DNA from: a virus
DNA: 22,665 nt
Strand: one strand, 5' to 3'
Virus record (IMG/VR): IMGVR_UViG_3300042891_000428
Coordinates: 1 to 22,665 of that record
Part shown: positions 14,758-22,042 of the stretch, one piece after another
Position numbering within the stretch: position 1 is the first letter of the stretch
Layout: every line of letters starts with the position of its first letter
The notes under the pieces: model-generated
The model's database searches: none
What the model was told of the DNA's origin: nothing
The model's input: only the letters and a program-made list of their open reading frames with translations
Program-made: the position numbers and the translations under genes

Positions 14758-17700
14758 TAGGCATGATTGATCTGGCTGAATCCGTTTGTCTTGTTTACTT
14801 CAATTAAATTATCTACCATATCACGCATAGAGTCAACGTGTGAAATGATAATTGAAAAATCAAATTTAGTTCTAAAATAATCAAATAAATTTACTACCGC
14901 AGAAATATGTTCTGAATCTAATGAACCCCATCCTTCATCGATTGCAATAAAATTGGGACGAGGTAATGCTGAAACATTAATAAGTGCAATGCGTATTGCT
15001 AATGAAGAAATAAATCGTTCCATTCCGCTTGTTAATTCTAATGGCCAATAATTATCTTCATCGTATATAATATATCCATTGATATTCTTACCATCAGTAT
15101 TTAACACCATGTTAAATTCAACAATTTGATTGAGAACATTGTTTATTTCAGATTCAATTTTAGGAAGAGCCTTTGCAACTAATTCATATGGAATACCATT
15201 GCGCTGAACTGCTGCTAAATAATATTCATATGCTTTATATTCGGTTTCTAATTGTTGATATGATTCTAAATTTTTAAGTGCAGTGCCACGATTTGTTTTT
15301 GCAACTTCAATTGCACCGAAGAGTGATTTAATTTGCGATTGAATTTCTTTTATATCTTCCGTATACATTTCAATATCATCCTTACATAGTCCAATCTTAA
15401 GATCAATACGCCGATTATGTTTGATTGCAGTTTCATTTTTTGTAAATGATTCTTGTCGTTCCAAACATGTTTCTAATTCAGATTCTCGAGTTTGTAATTC
15501 AGATTCTAATAATTGAAGGCGAAGTTCTTTTCGTTCAATATCAGTTGCAGTTACCTTGTATGTTTGAGAATAATAAGTTAACTCATCTCGTTGCACCTGG
15601 TAAATTGAAACTGCTTCAATATCAGTTTCTAATGCATCAAAGCGTCGTTCTAATTCTGTTAATATTGATCTATCCGAATCAATTGTATCCTGGGCTTCGA
15701 TTGCATCTTGTACAAAAACGTTAGATGTACAGTATTTACAATTTGGATCGTATTCATGAGCTTCGAGATGTTTAATTTTTTGTTCTTTTGCATCAATAAC
15801 TCCTTGTTGGGTTTTTATTTGCATTGAAATCTCGTTATGAGCTTCTAATAAATTATTGTGTGTTTCAATATTGGTTTGAATTTCTTTTAAATTGTAACGC
15901 GTTTGCATTAGCAATTTAAGTTCGGCATTGCGTTGTTTGAACTCGCTTATTTCTTGTTCTGCAGTCTCGATATCAGTTTGTAAAGTCTCGATTTTATCAA
16001 CTAGTTTCGTTTCTTGTTGAGCTAACACATCGATATCTGGACCTTCATATGTAGTTGGTAGTTTTGATTCAATAAGCTTAACAATATGATTTTGCAAGTC
16101 GTTTCGATTTTCTTGAGCTTTATCTTCTTGTGTTTCTAATGTTTGAATTGTGTCTTGGTTTGCTGAAATTACTGCATCTGCTTGTATCATGATTTCCGCA
16201 AAATCTGTTTTCTTATATTCTTTTAAACGTCCCGCAGTTTCTTTGATTTCATCTGCAGCAAGTTGATATAATTGTTCAAATACTGTAATATCTAAAAATT
16301 GTGATAATAAGTCTTTACGTTCTTTTTGAGACTTTTCAATAAAGTTATTATTATCAGCTTGAAGTGAAAATGCAGTTAAGATAAAATCATCATATGTGCC
16401 TAAATAACGACGAATATTTTTATTTGTTTCACTGCGCTCTTCTCCGTTTAAATTTTCTGATTCAGTGTAAAAATCGACATCTACTTTTACATGTGTTTCT
16501 TTTTTCTTGTTTTGAGTGCCTCGTCGTTCTATAGTATAAATAACACCATTCATTTCAAAACGAAATACACCTCGGAACCAATCTTTTTTATTGTTTAATA
16601 CTTCATTTGCTTTGCCAGTTTTACTACATTTATCAAATATAGTATATGTAATTGCATCAAGCAATGATGATTTACCCGACGTATTTGCAGCAAATAAACC
16701 ACATACATCTTGTAGATTTTCAAAATTTAAAATATTACCTTCGCCATAACTAAACATGTTATCGAATTCAAAAGATATCGGATGCCATGTTGTGTGACGT
16801 ACTGACTCAACTGCTGGTAATTTAGAATTAATTGTACGATTAATATGTCTAATTGCATCTTGTTCTTGCGTAGTTGCTTGCGGAAAATTATTATCAATAT
16901 ATTCTGTTAACAATGTATTTTGATATTCAACATCTCGAACATTGCCAATTGCTAAACTAGATGAAGCAGCTATTTCAGTTGAACCAATTGTTCTTTGAAT
17001 TGTGATATCTTCTACTGCATATTTTTTTCTAATCGATGCAATAAGTTTTTTCATATCTGCTGCACTAGTGCCGTTAAATTTGATACGAATCCTAGGACGT
17101 TTTGGTATTCGAGCCGGTGCATTAATGATAGACGATCCTTGAGTTTCAATAGTTACATAACCATATTCATTTTCAATTTCAGCAAAATCTGCAGTGCGTC
17201 GTTCTAAGTCCCAAACTAATATACCATGTATAAGTGTTTCGCCATGGTTTTGTTGAATTAAAGATCCTGGATACGCTATAGTCTTTGCATCATCTAAAAA
17301 TTGTGCTGGTTTATGAATATCTCCTAATAATGTAATGTCATGACCTTCAAATAAATCGATTCCAACATGTTCATTTGATATTTGATAACCAATATCTGTT
17401 TTAGCAGTATTCACTGCACCATGGTGCATAGCAATTTTATATGTAGCATTAAAATCTTTTGCACGAATATAATCTGCAGGTGTCTTATCAACCGCCATAT
17501 GATTCCATGTAGCGCCGCCTAATTCAAATAAACCATTCTCTTTAATAAAATGTATATTAGGATTCTTGATAACATCTAAGACCGGCGAGACTGCATCTAC
17601 ACGGTGCATATTGTTTAGGTTCATATCATGATTACCTAAAATAACAACGGTAGGAATAGTAAACCCATTGAAAAAATCTACAAGCATTTGAACTAGCTCC

Positions 17701-17906
17701 GGGGACATATCTAATTTACTATGTACAATATCTCCTGTCACAACGGCAACACTATTGCCTGTTGCATGAGTTTCAATATAATTGAATAAGTTTTTAAATA
17801 CCTGACGATATTCCTTATGTCGTTTCAATGTACGAATATGCACATCTGAAATGTGGAATATTTTGTCAATTTTTTCAATACTAGTGTCTATATGTCTTAT
17901 GTCCAT
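14757..17906 (-). CDS. Mre11-Rad50 (gp47-gp46/SbcDC) single-chain fusion
   Basis: This 1049-aa protein carries both halves of the SbcCD/Mre11-Rad50 nuclease in one chain. Residues 1 to about 280 are the Mre11/gp47 metallophosphatase: SDVHIR (Asp21, His23), TGDIVHS (Asp59), LGNHDMN (91-94), MHHG (161-163) and LGDIHKP (His198). After a linker (about 310-370) comes the Rad50/gp46 ATPase: Walker A FAANTSGKSSLLD (405-417), long coiled coils at about 560-900 with a zinc hook CKYC (723-726), signature ELTSGMERF (957-965), Walker B FIAIDEGWGSLD (986-997), and switch His1023 in ISHVDS. All key residues are intact. In T4 gp47 (339 aa) and gp46 (560 aa) are separate and resect ends for recombination-dependent replication. 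No internal stop or second ribosome site is visible at the junction. The start overlaps the primase gene by ten bases. Confidence 0.95.
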   Translation of the reverse strand: MDIRHIDTSIEKIDKIFHISDVHIRTLKRHKEYRQVFKNLFNYIETHATGNSVAVVTGDIVHSKLDMSPELVQMLVDFFNGFTIPTVVILGNHDMNLNNMHRVDAVSPVLDVIKNPNIHFIKENGLFELGGATWNHMAVDKTPADYIRAKDFNATYKIAMHHGAVNTAKTDIGYQISNEHVGIDLFEGHDITLLGDIHKPAQFLDDAKTIAYPGSLIQQNHGETLIHGILVWDLERRTADFAEIENEYGYVTIETQGSSIINAPARIPKRPRIRIKFNGTSAADMKKLIASIRKKYAVEDITIQRTIGSTEIAASSSLAIGNVRDVEYQNTLLTEYIDNNFPQATTQEQDAIRHINRTINSKLPAVESVRHTTWHPISFEFDNMFSYGEGNILNFENLQDVCGLFAANTSGKSSLLDAITYTIFDKCSKTGKANEVLNNKKDWFRGVFRFEMNGVIYTIERRGTQNKKKETHVKVDVDFYTESENLNGEERSETNKNIRRYLGTYDDFILTAFSLQADNNNFIEKSQKERKDLLSQFLDITVFEQLYQLAADEIKETAGRLKEYKKTDFAEIMIQADAVISANQDTIQTLETQEDKAQENRNDLQNHIVKLIESKLPTTYEGPDIDVLAQQETKLVDKIETLQTDIETAEQEISEFKQRNAELKLLMQTRYNLKEIQTNIETHNNLLEAHNEISMQIKTQQGVIDAKEQKIKHLEAHEYDPNCKYCTSNVFVQDAIEAQDTIDSDRSILTELERRFDALETDIEAVSIYQVQRDELTYYSQTYKVTATDIERKELRLQLLESELQTRESELETCLERQESFTKNETAIKHNRRIDLKIGLCKDDIEMYTEDIKEIQSQIKSLFGAIEVAKTNRGTALKNLESYQQLETEYKAYEYYLAAVQRNGIPYELVAKALPKIESEINNVLNQIVEFNMVLNTDGKNINGYIIYDEDNYWPLELTSGMERFISSLAIRIALINVSALPRPNFIAIDEGWGSLDSEHISAVVNLFDYFRTKFDFSIIISHVDSMRDMVDNLIEVNKTNGFSQINHA

Positions 17907-18841
17907 AACATGCCCATTTTGAGTTGCATAATACCCTCAAAAGTTAAAATATCCGTATCATTTAATATTTCACGAATACGTTCGAATCCTAATTCAGATG
18001 CATCAGCATCTTGCAATTCTACGAAATGTACATTTAATCCTTCTGCCATGAATCGTTCTGCAATTTGAATTGCATTCTTTAATGCGTCGGCATCTAAACA
18101 AATATAAATGTCTCGTACTCGTTTTTCTATAATCTTTTTTTGTAAAGCTGGTTGTATAATTTTTCCAAATAACGGAATTGCATTGCGTTTTATTGCAATT
18201 GCATCAAATGCACCTTCGCAAAGAATAATCGGTTCATTCCAATTGATAGTTAAATCAAACCCAATGATGTCTTTTGATATCTTAGGGTTCTTATGTTTTT
18301 GTTTATCTGCCTTATAAAAAGCTCGACTAACAAAATAATTCAATTGGCCTGTATCATCATAACTTGGTATGATTATTTTACCAGAATATTCGCCAGATTC
18401 ACAATATCCAATTCGATATTTTAAAATATCAAACATTGTTACTCCTCGATTTTTTAAATATGCAATGGCATTTCTATAATCAGGAGTTTTCTTTGGTTTC
18501 CATAATGGAATATAATCTTGTGGTAATTGTATACTAGCATTTTCTCGTTTTGTTTCTTCATGAGTTCGATAACGAGCTGATTGTACAATGCGTTCTAATT
18601 GTTCATGATATTGTTTAGGCAAGTTCATTTGCTTAAACAAACTAGAAATAGATCGTCCTTTTTTATCTGATATCCAACAATGCCAAGCATTTTCGCCAGT
18701 GTGTGTTGTATTAATATCGATTTCTAACTTCGGTTTGTAATGTGAAGTAAATGGAGAGAAGAAAGCAATGTTATTACCAGATGTAGATTTACCTTTACCT
18801 AATACTGATTCTAGTAATTGTAATAACTTAAGATTCTTCAT
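17897..18841 (-). CDS. DNA primase with TOPRIM domain, zinc ribbon decayed
   Basis: This 314-aa protein is a DnaG/T4 gp61-type primase that lays RNA primers for lagging-strand synthesis. TOPRIM motifs are intact: PIILCEGAFDAIAIK with Glu209 and YICLDADALKNA with Asp250/Asp252. The segment FVSRAFYKADKQKHKNPK (170-187) is a basic catalytic-core element. The N-terminal zinc-ribbon region is recognisable by its frame, FFSPFTSHYKPKLEIDI (27-43) and AWHCWISDKKGRS (52-64), but three of the four expected Cys are Ser/Thr/Ser (29, 32, 58); only Cys55 remains. Length is close to T4 gp61 (342 aa). No helicase gene is in the window. The start at 18841 has an A/T-only leader. Confidence 0.9.
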   Translation of the reverse strand: MKNLKLLQLLESVLGKGKSTSGNNIAFFSPFTSHYKPKLEIDINTTHTGENAWHCWISDKKGRSISSLFKQMNLPKQYHEQLERIVQSARYRTHEETKRENASIQLPQDYIPLWKPKKTPDYRNAIAYLKNRGVTMFDILKYRIGYCESGEYSGKIIIPSYDDTGQLNYFVSRAFYKADKQKHKNPKISKDIIGFDLTINWNEPIILCEGAFDAIAIKRNAIPLFGKIIQPALQKKIIEKRVRDIYICLDADALKNAIQIAERFMAEGLNVHFVELQDADASELGFERIREILNDTDILTFEGIMQLKMGMLWT

Positions 18842-18898
18842 TATTTAAATAATAATAAAATTCTGTAAGGATTCCAATTAATATAATAATTAATATTA

Positions 18899-18930
18899 GT
18901 TAAGCACATACATTACATTCCTGGCTTAAC
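18899..18930. repeat. Inverted repeat in the endonuclease-primase gap
   Basis: GTTAAGC (18899-18905) and GCTTAAC (18924-18930) are perfect 7-bp inverted arms with an 18-base spacer. The gap between the endonuclease and primase genes (18842-19012, 171 bases) is otherwise A/T-rich with no confident gene. There is no T-run after the stem, so it is not a classic terminator. It could be an operator or an RNA structure in the primase leader. A 16-codon minus-strand open frame (18950-18900, ending ECNVCA) ends inside the left arm. Confidence 0.5.
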
Positions 18931-19012
18931 GATCGATTCAATAAATTCATCAATCTATTAATAAAATAAATTTCATTAATACATGAACAATATATTAAAA
19001 ATTTTTCGTAAA

Positions 19013-19492
19013 TCAAAAGAATTTCTTAATTATTTTTGGTTCTTCACCTTTTTTCAAACATTCTTCAAGCCATTCACTTGGAATATCCTTTTTTGCAACA
19101 TGGTGAATACCTAATTTTTGAGCATATGCTTCATATGTAGTAGGAGATCCTTTAGATATTTTTTGCCCTGGATTTTGAAATACCATTCGTATATCAATAC
19201 CCGGGTTTGACGACAATACATGTTTCATTTTAGTACGATCAGCAGTAGTCCATCGTCCTTTTGTTTCAATATACATTGTTTCACCATTACGTTTCGTAAA
19301 AACAAAATCTGGAGTGTATTTTGCTTTTCGCTCCGGTACTATATATTTTAATGTTTCTGTCTCGTAATTCAAAGGATATTCTGTTTGATTTATCTGTACA
19401 GAAACTGATAATTCTAAACCTGATTTATAACCATGCTTTAAAGCATTAGCTCGCTTTGAATTTCCGGAGCTATGAAAATGATTTTTTGCCAT
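19013..19492 (-). CDS. Holliday-junction resolvase, T7 endonuclease I-like
   Basis: This 159-aa protein matches T7 gp3 endonuclease I, which resolves branched DNA. The full active-site set is visible: Glu27 in KSGLELSV, Asp62 in YTPDFVF, and Glu76 and Lys78 in YIETKGRW. The block PGIDIRMVFQNPGQKISKGS followed by PTTYEAYAQKLGI (98-129) follows the T7 enzyme closely, including the KGSPTSY-type segment. Length is near T7's 149 aa. T4 itself uses the unrelated endonuclease VII (gp49), so the T7-type enzyme is a substitution in an otherwise T4-like gene set. It sits upstream of primase and the Mre11-Rad50 fusion, which suggests a recombination/replication module. The leader lacks a Shine-Dalgarno site. 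Confidence 0.92.
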   Translation of the reverse strand: MAKNHFHSSGNSKRANALKHGYKSGLELSVSVQINQTEYPLNYETETLKYIVPERKAKYTPDFVFTKRNGETMYIETKGRWTTADRTKMKHVLSSNPGIDIRMVFQNPGQKISKGSPTTYEAYAQKLGIHHVAKKDIPSEWLEECLKKGEEPKIIKKFF

Positions 19493-19501
19493 ATAACTAT
19501 T

Positions 19502-20344
19502 TTATAAATAATTCCAATTGAATGTTAATGTTTTACGTTTATATAAATTTGTATCAGTATCTAATTTAAAATAATCAACATCAAATTTTTCACTTCGACC
19601 ATCTAGTATAGCTTGATATAAAATATCAATAATTTCTCGTATACGCTGTATATTTTCTAAATCTTCACGCGATGTATTTGTATCTGATTCTATTTGTTTT
19701 AATTTAGTTTTATAAGTTTCAAAACGATTTATTAATTTAGCTGCAGCGCCTTCTTCATTATCTCCAATGCCAGGTGCAAAAGGATTCCATGAATAAAATT
19801 GTTTAAAATACCCAGCTGGATTTTTTGTTGATATATCGTAATATGCACCAATTAAATCTACTAAAAATTTATTATTCTTTCTATTGGTATAATTTGGACT
19901 AGATAATTGTTTACCTCGAATAAAATCAACATGAACGTGATTGTAGTGCGGATGTACGCCATCATATGAACCTTTTCGAAAATTAGTACTTCGATTCCAA
20001 TCTTCTCGATACCATATGATTAATTGTATGTCTAAATCGTCGACGTGTTGCAATAAAAAATCTTTAACACGATCACCAAGAATCTTACCTTCCGGCGTTG
20101 CCACGCGATGCTTTTTATGAGAATCGCGCTCTACCGGACCATATTTTAATTCATCTGGAACATGGAAATCGACAGCATTACCAAATGCATGTTGAGATTT
20201 TATAGACGTACCAGCAACGTTTCTATCATTAAATGTACCAATCATTGGAAATGAACTTCTACCAAATTCTTTTGTTACAACTTCTATACATTTTTTAGCA
20301 GCTGGAGTAAGTTGGCCTTCTATTAAAAGATCTTTTAGTTTCAT
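19502..20344 (-). CDS. Zinc D,D-peptidase-like protein with capsid-targeting-like leader
   Basis: This 280-aa protein carries the metal site of VanY/M15-type peptidoglycan peptidases. SQHAFGNAVDFHV holds His52 and Asp59 in the SxHxxGxAxD pattern, and HPHYNHVHVDF (131-141) supplies the third ligand (His136 or His138). Such enzymes cut D-Ala- or D-Glu-containing wall peptides. The domain spans about 12-145. The rest (about 150-280) is a helical and aromatic extension of unknown role. No signal peptide is present. The N-terminus MKLKDLLIEGQL resembles a T4 capsid-targeting leader, with a gp21-like cut after L-I-E. It follows the SH3b protein by three bases. A virion-borne wall-degrading role is plausible; endolysin is the alternative. 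Confidence 0.78.
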   Translation of the reverse strand: MKLKDLLIEGQLTPAAKKCIEVVTKEFGRSSFPMIGTFNDRNVAGTSIKSQHAFGNAVDFHVPDELKYGPVERDSHKKHRVATPEGKILGDRVKDFLLQHVDDLDIQLIIWYREDWNRSTNFRKGSYDGVHPHYNHVHVDFIRGKQLSSPNYTNRKNNKFLVDLIGAYYDISTKNPAGYFKQFYSWNPFAPGIGDNEEGAAAKLINRFETYKTKLKQIESDTNTSREDLENIQRIREIIDILYQAILDGRSEKFDVDYFKLDTDTNLYKRKTLTFNWNYL

Positions 20345-20347
20345 TGA

Positions 20348-22015
20348 TTAAACTTTCTTTACATCGGTATTGAGAATATAAACTAATTGACCAGAGACTT
20401 TAATTTCATAAAATGTTTTTTTAGTAGACGTACCTTCAATTTTACCTTCTTTAGTAGTAATAATTTCATAATTATTATTTTTTAATGGTACGTTTGCATA
20501 TATTTTTTTAAATCTACTAGCTCCAGAATTCCATGTATATAAATTAGACGTCGTTGCAGTTACTTGAATTTTTGGATTGGTTACAGGCGGTTCTATATTC
20601 AATATTTCTTTGTTTAATTCTTTAACGCGTTCCGGGTCTTGTATTATTGTAAAAACATCTTTTACACTAGAATCGAAACTATTTTCTTGAAAATTATTTT
20701 TTGTAGTTTCACCCCATGCATCTAAACTAGGAATACGTACATATACATTACTATACAATTTATATACCGTTATAACACCGTAATCATTAGAATTCCATTC
20801 ATATGGAAATGTCAAATCACCGGTTGTTTTAAGCTTACCATTAATATACTGTCCTAAAATTTGTTTTTGTTTATTATATAATGTACCATTTAATGGACTG
20901 CCTTTTGGTGCAGTTTTAGAATCCGCCGGTGCAAATTTTCCTTTAAACGTAAGTCCATTTCCATATTCAATTTCGCCTTCTAGTAAATACAAACTAGATA
21001 TTAAATTGTCAGCATCAGATATAACTCCAACTCGTCCGGTAAACGTTCCATCAATATCTTTACCTAAACCGCGAATTGTTACTGTACCAAAATCTGGCAA
21101 TCCTTTTATAAATTTACCATCAAATTCCATTTCGCCCATAGCATTGCCAACCCAATAGCTAGCTATCATACTACCTTCTAACGGCGTAAATAAATAGTTA
21201 TCACCAGTTGCAGATATACTCATTAATGCTTTACCAGAAAATCCACCGACTAATGTAATTTTTATATTTTTATATAATAAATATTCATCTTCAAAGCCGC
21301 CCAATATGCCATTATTTGTTCGATAAACATTATAAATATTTCCGCTGACGTCTCGTTTTTGCAAATATACAATTTGAGATTCTGGTATACTAGTATCTTC
21401 AACGTCTTGAGATTGTTTTATATCAATTAAAGTTGGTAATCTTAATTCAGTTGTTAAATTAGATTTTTTTAATAAAGTAAACCAATTATTAGCCATATCA
21501 TAACTCATAAATGTTATTTTATCAATTTCATCTATTTTAGATGCATCTATAATAGCAGTTCCGGATGCTGGGCGCTGATATATTTTTTCTTGTTGTTTTA
21601 ATAATTCTTGAACTGCTGAGTTAATTCCGCTACGTTTCTTATCAATTGCCCAAACATTCCAAACTTTTTTCTTTGGCTTATTTACAACTTGCATATATAC
21701 GAATAATGTTGTTGTAGGGTTAAACTGGCCTGGGATAACAACGTCATCAAACATTTTTTTAACATCTGATATCAGTTTCGAATCATTAGTTTCTTTTTTA
21801 CCACGTTTACGAGCAATAACCATCAATCCAGTTAATGCTCCATTTTCTTTAGCAGTATTATTAGCTTTTTGTCCGCGTATACTTTTTGAACTAGGAATAA
21901 CAAAATTCCAACCAGACTCCGTATCTACAGTTATATCTTTATCTGCTTCATTTAATGATTCAGATAATTTTTGTATGTTATTATTAATATATTTCCTAAT
22001 AAGCTGATCTATCAT
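20348..22015 (-). CDS. Unknown 555-aa protein with MORN-like segment and C-terminal SH3b-like domain
   Basis: The family is not recognised as a whole. The N-terminus is a helix, MIDQLIRKYINNNIQKLSES, with an L-N-E site after it. Residues about 35-150 form a mixed domain. Residues about 285-400 contain successive G-x-(Y/F)-x-G-x-(F/L) elements (GEMEFDGKFIKG, IDGTFTGRVG, GLTFKGKF, LNGTLYNK, LGQYINGKLK) like MORN repeats. The last 70 residues end in YEIKVSGQLVYILNTDVKKV, which fits a bacterial SH3 domain of the kind that binds cell wall. The next gene is a wall-peptidase-like protein three bases away, so the pair may work on the envelope. A baseplate, tail or internal virion protein is possible. 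The ATATTTAT motif lies 16 bases upstream. Confidence 0.72.
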   Translation of the reverse strand: MIDQLIRKYINNNIQKLSESLNEADKDITVDTESGWNFVIPSSKSIRGQKANNTAKENGALTGLMVIARKRGKKETNDSKLISDVKKMFDDVVIPGQFNPTTTLFVYMQVVNKPKKKVWNVWAIDKKRSGINSAVQELLKQQEKIYQRPASGTAIIDASKIDEIDKITFMSYDMANNWFTLLKKSNLTTELRLPTLIDIKQSQDVEDTSIPESQIVYLQKRDVSGNIYNVYRTNNGILGGFEDEYLLYKNIKITLVGGFSGKALMSISATGDNYLFTPLEGSMIASYWVGNAMGEMEFDGKFIKGLPDFGTVTIRGLGKDIDGTFTGRVGVISDADNLISSLYLLEGEIEYGNGLTFKGKFAPADSKTAPKGSPLNGTLYNKQKQILGQYINGKLKTTGDLTFPYEWNSNDYGVITVYKLYSNVYVRIPSLDAWGETTKNNFQENSFDSSVKDVFTIIQDPERVKELNKEILNIEPPVTNPKIQVTATTSNLYTWNSGASRFKKIYANVPLKNNNYEIITTKEGKIEGTSTKKTFYEIKVSGQLVYILNTDVKKV

Positions 22016-22029
22016 TATAATCCAATTTT
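22014..22029 (-). repeat. Duplicated 16-bp intergenic element, copy 2
   Basis: This is identical to 9482-9497. The coding strand reads AAAATTGGATTATAAT, and here its last two bases are the first two of the ATG of the 555-aa gene. It follows the promoter-like 8-mer just upstream. Confidence 0.8.
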
Positions 22030-22031
22030 AT

Positions 22032-22039
22032 ATAAATAT
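22032..22039 (-). promoter_or_regulatory. Candidate late promoter motif ATATTTAT (555-aa gene)
   Basis: The coding strand reads CATATTTATATAAAATTGG between the kinase-like gene and the 555-aa gene, 16 bases before the ATG. Together with the 16-bp leader it almost duplicates the region at 9482-9508. Confidence 0.45.
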
Positions 22040-22042
22040 GTA

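Noticed and set aside
15446-15724. Plus-strand open frame of 92 codons
   Set aside because: It lies opposite the Rad50 coiled-coil region; the low-complexity Leu/Gln composition is the expected shadow of a coiled coil.
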